Of a DNA stretch of 64,000 nt, positions 15,701 through 23,173 are shown in pieces. A model generated the notes under the pieces. It had not been told where the DNA came from and did not search any database. It worked only from the letters and a program-made list of their open reading frames with translations. The position numbers and the translations under genes were made by a program. The DNA lies in assembly GCF_000158955.1 (NCBI RefSeq), contig NZ_GG657757.1, positions 3,151,866-3,215,865 on the forward strand, read 5' to 3'. The stretch is from Streptomyces viridochromogenes DSM 40736. Its GTDB lineage: Bacteria > Actinomycetota > Actinomycetes > Streptomycetales > Streptomycetaceae. Every line of letters begins with the position of its first letter. The first letter of the stretch is position 1.

Positions 15701-17886
15701 TGCGGCGCCGCCCTCCCCGGTCAACCGACCGCTCGCCGAGGCCGCCCGGTCCGCGGCGGACGCGAGCACCCCTGTCGGCGCGGCACCGCTTCCGCCTCCT
15801 CGTCCCACTCGTCCTGCTGGCCTTCGTCGCCTCGGTCCTCCTCGTCGAGGGGTACACCACCCGGGGCTTCGCCGGGGACCAGGAAGGGCGCGGCGGACGA
15901 CCGGCCACCGACGTCCCCCGCAGGGTCGTCGACGGCGGCCCGATCGTCGACACCACCGGCGATCACCTGCGGAGCTTCCGCACCCCGGACAAGACCGTGG
16001 TCCTGACCTTCGACGACGGCCCCGACCCGACCTGGACGCCCCGCGTCCGGGCCGTACTCGACCGCTACCGGACGCCCGGCACCTTCTTCGTCACCGGGCA
16101 GCAGACCGCCCGGCACCCGGGCATCCTGCGCAGCCTGATCCGCTCCGGCCACGAGATCGGCGTGCACACCTTCTCCCATCCGGACCTGGCCGAGCGGTCC
16201 GCGAGCGACATCGACCGCGAACTGGCGCTGACCCAACTCGCCCTGGCGGGAGCCGCGGGCGTCAACACGTCGCTGATGCGGATGCCCTACTCCTCGACCA
16301 CCACCGCCCTCGACGACGCGTCGTGGTCCGTGGCCCGGCGCCTCGGCGACAAGGGCTACGTCACGGCGTTCATCGACCAGGACACCAACGACTGGCGGAA
16401 GCCCGGCGCCCGGGCGATCGCCGACGCGGCCACTCCGCACCCGCCGGGCAGGGGCGCGGTCGTCCTGCTGCACGACGCGGGCGGAGACCGGTCGCAGACC
16501 GTCGAAGCCCTCGAGATCCTGATCCCCCGGCTCAAGGCCCAGGGCTATCGCTTCGCCACCGTCGCCGATGTCGTCGGCTCCGACCGTCTCACCAGCCCCG
16601 TCGGCACGGCGCGTCTGTGGCAGGGCCGCGTCTTCGTGACCGCCGTCGCCGTGTCGGGGGCGGCGGTGTCGGTCGTCAGCGTGCTGCTGCTGGTGGTGGG
16701 GTCGCTCGTCCTCGCACGGTGCGTGGTCCTGATCGTCCTGGCCCGCCGGCACGCCCGCCGCCACCGGCGCCGCGAGACCGGCCCCCGCCGGACCGTCACC
16801 CGGCCCGTCAGCGTCGTCGTACCGGCCTACAACGAGAGGCTGTGCATCCCCAAGACGCTCCGCTCCCTCGCCGCGAGCGACCATCCCGTCGAGATCATCG
16901 TGGTGGACGACGGATCCCAGGACGACACCGCCGACCTCGCGGAGTCACTGGCCCTGGAGAACGTCACCGTCGTCCGCCGGCCCAACGGCGGCAAACCCTC
17001 CGCCCTCAACACCGGCGTCCTGCGCGCCTCCCACGACCTCGTCGTCATGCTGGACGCCGACACCGTCTTCGCCCCCTCCACGGTCGGCCGCCTCGTGCAG
17101 CCGTTCGCCGACCCCCGGGTCGGTGCCGTCGCGGGCAACGCCAAGGTCGGCAACCGCCGGGGTCTGCTCGGCCGGTGGCAGCACATCGAGTACGTCATGG
17201 GCTTCAACCTCGACCGCCGCATGTACGACCTGCTGCACTGCCTGCCCACCATCCCCGGTGCCGTGGGGGCGTTCCGCGTCGAGGCGCTGCGGGACGCCGG
17301 GATGATGAGCGCGGACACCCTCGCCGAGGACACCGACATCACCATGGCCCTGCACCGGGCCGGGTGGGAGATCAGCTACGCGCCGGACGCCCTCGCCTGG
17401 ACCGAGGCACCGGCCTCGCTGCGGGAACTGTGGCGCCAGCGCTACCGGTGGAGCTACGGCACGATCCAGGCCGCGTGGAAGCACCGTCACGCGCTGCTCG
17501 AACGTGGCCCGGCGGGCCGCTTCGGCCGCGTCGGCCTGCCCCTGCTGGCCGTGTTCCAGATCCTCACGCCCCTGCTCGCCCCGCTGATCGACATACTGGC
17601 CGTCTACGGCCTGGTGTTCGGCAACCCGCTCACCACCGTGCTGGCGTGGAGCGGGGTGCTGGCGGTGCAGGCCCTCTGCGCCGCGTACGCCTTCCACCTC
17701 GACGGCGAGAGCCTGCGGCCCCTGTGGGCGCTCCCCTTCCAGCAGATCGTCTACCGCCAGGTGATGTACCTGGTCCTCGTCCAGGCGTGCCTGACCGCGA
17801 TCAACGGCTACCGGCTGCCCTGGCAGCGGCTCAAGCGCAGCGGGGACGTGGTGCTGCCGCCCCAGCCCTCCACACGCCGGACGTGA
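15700..17886 (+). CDS. Bifunctional polysaccharide deacetylase / family 2 glycosyltransferase
   Basis: A 728-residue membrane enzyme. An N-terminal span (near residues 30-50) leads to an exterior NodB-type deacetylase domain with TFDDGPDP near residue 103 (metal and catalytic Asp) and HTFSHPDL near 155 (HxxxH metal site). Further spans near 311-345 return the chain to the cytoplasm, where a GT2 synthase domain has VVPAYNE near 370, VVDDGS near 403, the DAD of MLDADT near 450, EDTDI near 545 and the processive-synthase QRYRW near 579. C-terminal spans probably form the export channel. The layout suggests synthesis, export and de-N-acetylation of a GlcNAc-type exopolysaccharide in one chain, like PgaC plus PgaB. 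The polymer is inferred. Confidence 0.92.
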   Translation: MRRRPPRSTDRSPRPPGPRRTRAPLSARHRFRLLVPLVLLAFVASVLLVEGYTTRGFAGDQEGRGGRPATDVPRRVVDGGPIVDTTGDHLRSFRTPDKTVVLTFDDGPDPTWTPRVRAVLDRYRTPGTFFVTGQQTARHPGILRSLIRSGHEIGVHTFSHPDLAERSASDIDRELALTQLALAGAAGVNTSLMRMPYSSTTTALDDASWSVARRLGDKGYVTAFIDQDTNDWRKPGARAIADAATPHPPGRGAVVLLHDAGGDRSQTVEALEILIPRLKAQGYRFATVADVVGSDRLTSPVGTARLWQGRVFVTAVAVSGAAVSVVSVLLLVVGSLVLARCVVLIVLARRHARRHRRRETGPRRTVTRPVSVVVPAYNERLCIPKTLRSLAASDHPVEIIVVDDGSQDDTADLAESLALENVTVVRRPNGGKPSALNTGVLRASHDLVVMLDADTVFAPSTVGRLVQPFADPRVGAVAGNAKVGNRRGLLGRWQHIEYVMGFNLDRRMYDLLHCLPTIPGAVGAFRVEALRDAGMMSADTLAEDTDITMALHRAGWEISYAPDALAWTEAPASLRELWRQRYRWSYGTIQAAWKHRHALLERGPAGRFGRVGLPLLAVFQILTPLLAPLIDILAVYGLVFGNPLTTVLAWSGVLAVQALCAAYAFHLDGESLRPLWALPFQQIVYRQVMYLVLVQACLTAINGYRLPWQRLKRSGDVVLPPQPSTRRT

Positions 17887-17979
17887 GCGAGCCGCGGTCG
17901 ATCGTACGAACGGGTTGAGTTGCCTGCTCAAGGGCCCGTCGGCCTTCCTCCTGGGCGGTTTTCCACTCACGCTGTGATC

Positions 17980-18315
17980 ATGAAAACTCCACGATTGCAC
18001 TCTATGCACCGATCCGTCGCGCACTCGGCCGGTGCGGCCCTCATCATCCTCGGAGCGGTCCTGACCTCCGCCGCGCCCGTCGCCGCCCAGACCGCCCCGG
18101 GTGCGGACCTGCACGACGGCAAGGCTTCTTCGTGCCAGACGAGCCGCACGGAGCGGCAGGGCCTCGATGACATCGTCTGGTCTCTGCTGCTCGGGCCGCA
18201 GAGCGCCACGACGGTCGAGACCCGGTGCGAGGACGCGGTGACGGTGCAGCAGGACGCGGTGACGACGCAGCCGGACGGGGCGCGAGGCGTTCTCGGTCCC
18301 GTGTTGGGCCCCTGA
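17980..18315 (+). CDS. Small secreted hypothetical protein
   Basis: An 111-residue protein with a Sec signal peptide (basic start, hydrophobic GAALIILGAVLTSAAP, cleavage likely after PVAAQ-A). The mature part is about 75 residues with two cysteines near residues 48 and 86 that could form a disulfide. No known domain is recognised. A second ATG eight codons inside (MHRSVAHSAG) is an alternative start; the first is preferred because CACGCT lies six bases before it, consistent with a leaderless mRNA. It follows the polysaccharide synthase but is probably expressed separately. Confidence 0.65.
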   Translation: MKTPRLHSMHRSVAHSAGAALIILGAVLTSAAPVAAQTAPGADLHDGKASSCQTSRTERQGLDDIVWSLLLGPQSATTVETRCEDAVTVQQDAVTTQPDGARGVLGPVLGP

Positions 18316-18322
18316 CCTCAGC

Positions 18323-18907
18323 TCACCGGGCAGGCCAGGGCGCCGGACGCCGGGCGTTCTGGTCGCCCGGCCGTTTTCCCCCTGATCCCTGGACGCGGCG
18401 GGTCAGCACACGCGTGACACCGCCGTCGTCCTCCACGACGTCCCGGACGTGCTCGAACCCGGTCCTGCCCAGCAGGCGCAGCGACGCGGTGTTCCGCGCG
18501 TCCACGGTGGCGTGCACCTCGGTGAGCGCGAGCGCCTTGAAGCCGTAGGCCACGAGCGCCTCCGCCAGCTCCGTACCGAGCCCGCCGCCCCAGGCCTCGG
18601 GCGCCAGCGCGTAGACGATCTCGTGACCGTCCACCGTGTCGGTCCGCTTGATCTCCGCGTGCCCGACCAGGAGCCCGCCGCGCCGGACCGCCCACACCTC
18701 GAACAGCTCCCGCGCGTACACCTTGCTGAAGATCCGCCCGAACAGGGCCCGGTCCTCCGCCTCGGAAGCCGTCCCGGTCCCCATCCACCGGGACACCCTC
18801 GGGTCCTGGAAGAGCGCGACGAAGTCCTCCTCGTCCGCCGGGGTGTAGGCGTCCAGGAGCAGGCGCGGGGTGCGCAGAGTCGGGGGCACGCCGGGGACGC
18901 TACCCAT
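18323..18907 (-). CDS. GNAT-family N-acetyltransferase (RimJ/RimL-like)
   Basis: A 194-residue GNAT protein. The start of the fold (LRTPRLLLDAYTPADEEDF) is typical of RimJ/RimL-type acetyltransferases. The acetyl-CoA loop is in APEAWGGGLGTELAEAL near residue 105, and LTEVHATVDARNTASLRLLGRTGFEH near 135-160 is the usual C-terminal region. The substrate is unknown. The start at MGSVPGVPPTLRTPR fits the family; no clear Shine-Dalgarno is present and the frame stays open upstream, so the start is less certain. It converges with the small secreted protein gene, with seven bases between stops. Confidence 0.85.
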   Translation of the reverse strand: MGSVPGVPPTLRTPRLLLDAYTPADEEDFVALFQDPRVSRWMGTGTASEAEDRALFGRIFSKVYARELFEVWAVRRGGLLVGHAEIKRTDTVDGHEIVYALAPEAWGGGLGTELAEALVAYGFKALALTEVHATVDARNTASLRLLGRTGFEHVRDVVEDDGGVTRVLTRRVQGSGGKRPGDQNARRPAPWPAR

Positions 18908-19055
18908 GGGGGGCCCGGGCGGCAATCGACTTCCGGGCAGCCTCCGCACCGTCGAGGACTTCACCGACGTGCACGCCGCCGCGGACCTCTTCCGCGTGAT
19001 CTGACCGCACCGGGAGGGGGCGTCGGCACGCACCGGGCCGCCGCCCCGCTCCCCG

Positions 19056-19859
19056 TCACGCCGACTCGGTGAGCAACCGGCTCAGATGCTCCCGCCCCGG
19101 CCCCAGCAGTTCGGGCAGTTCCGCCGCCGACTCGTACCACCGCTTCTCGTACTCCCAGCACAGCCAGCCGTCCCAGCCGTGCCGGGAGAGGACCTCCACG
19201 CACTCGGCCAGGGGCAGGACGCCCGCGCCGAGCGGCAGCGGGGTGGTGTCCTCGGCGGAGGCGATGTCCTTGACCTGGACGTAGCCCAGGTGCGGAGAGA
19301 GCGCCGCGTAGGACTCCGAGGGCTGCTCGCCGCCCAGCCAGGTGTGCATCACGTCCCACAGCGCGCCGACCTGGCGGTGGCCGACGAGCCCGAGGACGCG
19401 CATCGCGTCGGCGGCGGTGCGGTGGGAGTCGTGGGTCTCCAGGAGGATGCGGACACCCAGGTCGTTCGCGTACTCGGCGGCGGTGCCGAGCCGCCGGGCG
19501 GCCGTCGCGTCGGCCTCCTCGGGGGTCTGGACGTCGAGGTCGCCGCCGGGGAAGACGCGGATGTACGGGGCGCCGAGGTCACGGGCCAGGTCGATGAGGG
19601 AACGGATCTCGGCCAGGACGGGTTCGTCGTCGCCCGGCGCGGCGACCCGCGCGTATCCCGCGAGGCCCAGGATCTCTACGCCCGAGCCCTTGAACTCGGC
19701 CGCGACGTCCGCCCGTTCGGCGGGGCCGAGGCCGGGGTGGACCGGTTCCTCCGGGTGAGCGCGCAGTTCCACGCCGTGGTAGCCGTGCGTGGTCGCGAGC
19801 CGCAGGACGTCGGGCAGGGGCAGGCCGGGGACACCGAGGGTGGAGAACGCCAGCTTCAT
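19056..19859 (-). CDS. Sugar phosphate isomerase/epimerase family protein
   Basis: A 267-residue TIM-barrel protein of the xylose isomerase-like (AP endonuclease 2) superfamily. It starts MKLAFSTLGVPGLPLPDVLR and shows GYHGVELRAHPE near residue 30, LLETHDSH near 140, GALWDVMHTWLGGE near 167 and YVQVKDIAS near 195, the positions where metal-binding residues sit in this fold. The reaction is unknown; relatives isomerise or epimerise sugars or inositols. A TAGAGT box eight bases before the ATG and no Shine-Dalgarno suggest a leaderless transcript. It lies between the acetyltransferase and the MarR-GNAT gene on the same strand. Confidence 0.87.
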   Translation of the reverse strand: MKLAFSTLGVPGLPLPDVLRLATTHGYHGVELRAHPEEPVHPGLGPAERADVAAEFKGSGVEILGLAGYARVAAPGDDEPVLAEIRSLIDLARDLGAPYIRVFPGGDLDVQTPEEADATAARRLGTAAEYANDLGVRILLETHDSHRTAADAMRVLGLVGHRQVGALWDVMHTWLGGEQPSESYAALSPHLGYVQVKDIASAEDTTPLPLGAGVLPLAECVEVLSRHGWDGWLCWEYEKRWYESAAELPELLGPGREHLSRLLTESA

Positions 19860-19867
19860 ATGGACGG

Positions 19868-19873
19868 ACTCTA
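19868..19873 (-). promoter_or_regulatory. Putative -10 box for leaderless isomerase mRNA
   Basis: Minus-strand TAGAGT followed by CCGTCCAT and then ATG. The spacing and the lack of a Shine-Dalgarno suggest transcription from the start codon itself. Confidence 0.4.
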
Positions 19874-19902
19874 CCCAGCGCTTCGCCGACGACTCCCCTT
19901 CG

Positions 19903-20835
19903 TCACTCGGGTGTTGCGTGAAGATCCAGTCGCCAGTCCTGGCCGTTCAGGTCCTGGCCGAAGGAGCGGTGCGGCTTCTCCGCGACCAGCTCGAAGCCGT
20001 GGCGCTGGTAGATACGGCGGGCGGCGGCCAGGATGTCGTTGGTCCACAGGACGATCTCCCGGTAGCCGACCTCGCGCGCGAAGTCGACGAGCGTCCCCAC
20101 CAGGCGGTCTCCGATTCCCAGGCCGCGCGCGTCCGGCTCGACGAGCAGCAGCCGGAGCCGGGCGGCGCCCGGCGCGTCGTCCCGCACACACATGACGCAC
20201 CCCACCCGCCGGCCGTCGAGCTCGGCGATCCAGGTCCGCTCCAGTCGCGGGTCGTGGCCCTCGGCGTAGTCGGCGACGATCCGGGCGACCAGGCCCTCGT
20301 AGTCGAGGCTGAAGCCGTACTCGGCGGCGTACAGCGCGGCGTTGCGCTCCACGATCCAGCCGAGGTCGCCGGGGACGGGCTCGCGCAGGATCACGTCCTC
20401 GGGGCGAGGGGCCCGGCCGTCGCCGAGGAGCGTCCGGACGGTCAGCAGCGCCTCCCCCAGCCGGGGCCGGTCCTCGGCCCGCACGGTGTCCAGCATCGCC
20501 CCGACCGTCTCCCGCGCACGTTCGTCGAGCAGCGCGGCGGCCTCCCGGCCGGGCGCGGTGAGCGTGATCCGGCGGCGGCGCGGATCCTTCTCGGACGGAC
20601 CGCGCTCGACCAGTCCGTCCTCCTCGAACTTGTTCAGGATGCGGCTCAGGTATCCGGCGTCGAGGTGCAGCTGGGCCCGCAGGTCGGCGGCGTCGGTGCG
20701 CGGGGCGTGGGCGAGCTCGTAGAGCACGCGGGACTCGGTGAGGGTGTACGGGGCGTACATGTGGCGGCCGTAGTCGAGAGCGCCGATGACGTTCGTGTAG
20801 AAGCGGTTGAAGGAGCGGATGTCCTGGACGGTCAT
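19903..20835 (-). CDS. Fused MarR regulator and GNAT acetyltransferase
   Basis: A 310-residue two-domain protein. Residues 1 to about 145 are a MarR winged helix (LTESRVLYELAHAPRTDAADL, LDAGYLSRILNKFEEDGLVER, then the wing KDPRRRRITLT). Residues about 150-310 are a GNAT domain with the acetyl-CoA loop VEPDARGLGIGDRLVGTLVDF near 230 and ILAAARRIYQRHGFELVAEK near 270. The fusion is a known family in which the enzyme and DNA-binding parts are thought to sense or acetylate the same small molecule. A 13-base perfect palindrome 18 bases before its start is a likely operator. The gene is divergent from a DHFR-like reductase. Confidence 0.92.
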   Translation of the reverse strand: MTVQDIRSFNRFYTNVIGALDYGRHMYAPYTLTESRVLYELAHAPRTDAADLRAQLHLDAGYLSRILNKFEEDGLVERGPSEKDPRRRRITLTAPGREAAALLDERARETVGAMLDTVRAEDRPRLGEALLTVRTLLGDGRAPRPEDVILREPVPGDLGWIVERNAALYAAEYGFSLDYEGLVARIVADYAEGHDPRLERTWIAELDGRRVGCVMCVRDDAPGAARLRLLLVEPDARGLGIGDRLVGTLVDFAREVGYREIVLWTNDILAAARRIYQRHGFELVAEKPHRSFGQDLNGQDWRLDLHATPE

Positions 20836-20853
20836 GGCCTCGACCCCCGATGT

Positions 20854-20866
20854 CTGACTCAGTCAG
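20854..20866. promoter_or_regulatory. Palindromic operator upstream of MarR-GNAT gene
   Basis: CTGACTCAGTCAG is a perfect palindrome (odd centre) in the divergent spacer between the MarR-GNAT gene and the DHFR-like gene. Its place close to the MarR start suggests autoregulation; it could also control the reductase. Confidence 0.5.
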
Positions 20867-21004
20867 TGATTGTGGGTCGAGCCTAGCCGTCCAGGACATC
20901 CAGGACCAGATACTTGTGCGACGGCCGATGAGTTTTCGCGTGATCCGCAGTCAGAAGGATGCAGAACCCGCCGAGAACCGGACACGAGAACCGAGGAACC
21001 CCAG

Positions 21005-21577
21005 ATGCGCACCCTGATCAGCACCGCATTCGTCTCGCTCGACGGCGTCGTGGAGGCCCCGGGCGGCGAGCCCGGCTACCGGAACGCCGGGTGGACCTTC
21101 AAGGACGTGGAGTTCCTCCCCGAGGCCTTCGAGATCAAGGGCCGGGAGCAGAAGGAAGCCACCGCGATGCTGCTGGGCCGGACCAGCTACGAGGCGTTCA
21201 GTCCGGTGTGGCCCGACATGGAGGACTTCGCCGACTACAAGGTGATGCCGAAGTACGTCGTCTCCACCACCCTCACCGAGGACGACCTGGTGTCGAACTG
21301 GGGCGAGACGACGATTCTGCGCTCGCTCGACGACGTCGCCGCACTGAAGGAGACCGAGGGCGGCCCGATCATCGTCCACGGCAGCGCCTCCCTGAACCAG
21401 GGGCTGTCAGACGCCGGCCTGATCGACCGCTACCACCTGCTCGTCTTCCCGCTCCTGCTCGGTGCGGGCAAGCGCCTCTTCAGCACCACGGACAAGGACA
21501 CCCAGAAGCTGAGACTCGTCGAGCACGAGGCCTACGCCAACGGCCTGCAGAAGAACGTCTTCGACGTCGTCCACTGA
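21005..21577 (+). CDS. Dihydrofolate reductase-like (RibD C-terminal) protein
   Basis: A 190-residue RibD-C/DHFR-like reductase of normal length. The family start STAFVSLDGVVEAPGG is followed by MLLGRTSYEAFSPVWP near residue 57, KYVVSTTL near 85, GGPIIVHGSASLNQGL near 118 (nucleotide binding) and LLVFPLLLGAGKRLF near 145. The physiological substrate of such proteins is mostly unknown. The start follows CGAGGAACCCC. It is divergent from the MarR-GNAT gene, which may regulate it. It is distinct in sequence from the other DHFR-like protein near 8 kb. Confidence 0.9.
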   Translation: MRTLISTAFVSLDGVVEAPGGEPGYRNAGWTFKDVEFLPEAFEIKGREQKEATAMLLGRTSYEAFSPVWPDMEDFADYKVMPKYVVSTTLTEDDLVSNWGETTILRSLDDVAALKETEGGPIIVHGSASLNQGLSDAGLIDRYHLLVFPLLLGAGKRLFSTTDKDTQKLRLVEHEAYANGLQKNVFDVVH

Positions 21578-21735
21578 CGACGCCGCTCAGCCATAGTCCC
21601 GTCCGGCGCGCACGCCAAAGACGCCGCTCAGCCACAACTCAGCCCGTCCGGCGCTTGAGGACGAGGCCGTTCAGGCCGAAGCGGGGGCCTGGGGGCGGCA
21701 GCCCCCAGCACGGCCAGGGCGGCAACCCCCAGGAC
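21578..21735. repeat. Intergenic region with Streptomyces-type dispersed repeats
   Basis: No gene fits between the two convergent stops. The stretch holds two related copies of a CCGTCCGGCGC unit (near 21599 and 21649), the second continuing as CGCTTGAGGACGAGG, and then GGGGGCCTGGGGGCGGCAGC with CCCC, which folds as a GC-rich hairpin. I know the CGTCCGGCGCTTGAGGACGA sequence as a common dispersed repeat at gene ends in Streptomyces. It probably acts as a terminator for both genes. Confidence 0.6.
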
Positions 21736-22785
21736 CTAGGAAACCCGCGGCACCCCGGAGGACCCCCGCACCATCAACTCCCCCCGCACCGAGGCGATAC
21801 CCCCCGGAGGGGCCTCCTCCCGCCCCATGGCGATCCGCCCTGCCCGCGCCCCGGCCTCCGCCAACGGCAACCGCACCGTCGTGAGCGAAGGCACCGCGTC
21901 GATGCTGAACGGCAGATCGTCGAACCCGGCCACCGACACGTCCTCGGGAATCCGCAGCCCCGAGTCCCGCAGCGCCGCGCACGCCCCCAGCGCGACGGAG
22001 TCGTTCGCCGCGACGACCGCCGTGAGCGACGGGTCGCGCCGCAGCAGCTCCAGCGTCGCCTCGTAGCCGGACCGGCGGTCGTACCGCCCGTGCACCGTCC
22101 ACCGAGGGTCCTCCTCGATGCCGTGCGCGGCCAGCGCGGCCCGGTGGCCCTCAAGACGGTGCCGCGTGGTCGTCCGCTCCTCCGGTCCCGCGATGTAGCC
22201 GAGCCGCCGGTGACCGAGCCCGATCAGGTGCTCGGTGAGTTCCTGCCCGCCCCCGCGGTTGTCGAAGGTCAGCGCGATCGCCCCGGTCTCCGGCGCCGGC
22301 GGGCGCCCGCACAGCACCACCCGCGTCCCGGCGTCCGTCAGCTTGCGCACCTTCGTGTCCATGGCCGCCTTGTGCGCCGCGTCCTCGATCGCCCCGCCGG
22401 TCAGCACCACGGCCGCCGCCCGCTGCCGCTGCAACAGGGTGAGGTACGTCAGCTCGCGCTCGGGGGACGCGCCGGTGTTGCAGACCACCGCGAGCCGCTC
22501 GCCGCCCGCGCGGCCGCCCGGTCCGCCGATCTCGGACTGGATCGCGCTCGCCATGATCCCGAAGAACGGGTCGGCGATGTCGTTCACCAGGATTCCGACC
22601 AGGTCGGAGGTGGCGGCGGCCAGGGCGCTCGCGGGCCCGTTGAGCACGTAGTCCAGCTCGTCCACGGCCTTCAGTACCCGCTCCCGGGTGGACGCGGCCA
22701 CGGGGTAGTTCCCGTTCAGCACGCGCGACACCGTCGCGGGCGAGACCTGCGCGCGGGCCGCCACGTCCGCCAGGGTCACCGTCAT
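21736..22785 (-). CDS. LacI-family transcriptional regulator
   Basis: A 349-residue LacI repressor. The HTH and hinge are clear (TLADVAARAQVSPATVSRVL, LDYVLNGPASALAA), followed by the sugar-binding fold with LVGILVNDIADPFFGIMASA near residue 58, LIGLGHRRLGYIAGPEE near 170, and SVAGFDDLPFSIDAVPSLTTV near 275. The start MTVTLADV follows GGAGGA; the frame is open for 15 more codons upstream. It is divergent from the oxidoreductase operon and probably represses it through the AAGCGCTT site in front of that operon. The inducer is unknown. Confidence 0.92.
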   Translation of the reverse strand: MTVTLADVAARAQVSPATVSRVLNGNYPVAASTRERVLKAVDELDYVLNGPASALAAATSDLVGILVNDIADPFFGIMASAIQSEIGGPGGRAGGERLAVVCNTGASPERELTYLTLLQRQRAAAVVLTGGAIEDAAHKAAMDTKVRKLTDAGTRVVLCGRPPAPETGAIALTFDNRGGGQELTEHLIGLGHRRLGYIAGPEERTTTRHRLEGHRAALAAHGIEEDPRWTVHGRYDRRSGYEATLELLRRDPSLTAVVAANDSVALGACAALRDSGLRIPEDVSVAGFDDLPFSIDAVPSLTTVRLPLAEAGARAGRIAMGREEAPPGGIASVRGELMVRGSSGVPRVS

Positions 22786-22887
22786 CTCGTCGTCCTCCGG
22801 TCGCGCATCTCGTCGTCCGCCCTCGTACACATCCAGACCTGCGGCCTCGGTTCCTGTGGATCCGACGGACCCGAATGGTCCGTGGAC

Positions 22888-22914
22888 CCGATGGATCCGA
22901 TGGAGCCGATGGAC
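22888..22914 (+). repeat. Three tandem copies of a 9-base unit
   Basis: CCGATGGAN occurs three times in a row inside the 388-base spacer between the LacI gene and the oxidoreductase operon, with degenerate copies on both sides. No coding sense is apparent. The rest of the spacer holds the operon promoter region and no gene that I can see. Confidence 0.6.
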
Positions 22915-23105
22915 CCAAGGCCCTCTTCCCTATGGCCCCATGGCCCTGGTACCGACAGACCCATGGCCCTGACCCGTTCGAGTCATGGCCATGGTTCCGA
23001 GCAGACCTTAAGCCCCCGACCCCCTGTTGTTCGCCCCCTCGAACAACTCGTCCTGGTCACGGTCTTGTCCGGACCATGGTTCAGAGGCTAGCTTCTCTCT
23101 GTATA

Positions 23106-23117
23106 GAAAGCGCTTGC
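23106..23117. promoter_or_regulatory. LacI-family operator before the oxidoreductase operon
   Basis: GAAAGCGCTTGC contains the perfect palindrome AAGCGCTT with the central CG typical of LacI-family sites. It lies 57 bases before the first gene and just downstream of a plausible promoter (TTGTCC at 23065, TAGCTT at 23089, 18 bases apart), a position suited to repression by the divergent LacI protein. Confidence 0.6.
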
Positions 23118-23173
23118 TGCAACGCTCACCAGTGGGCGTACGCGGCGCGACGACCGCGTACGAAGGGAACGAC

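Noticed and set aside
15700-17886. Calling the synthase MatB of S. coelicolor
   Set aside because: The domain types are related, but the gene neighbourhood here does not match what I know of the matAB locus, and sequence identity cannot be tested here.
15408-17918. An 836-residue plus-strand open frame
   Set aside because: Frame-shifted shadow of the deacetylase/glycosyltransferase gene, almost all Arg/Pro/His.
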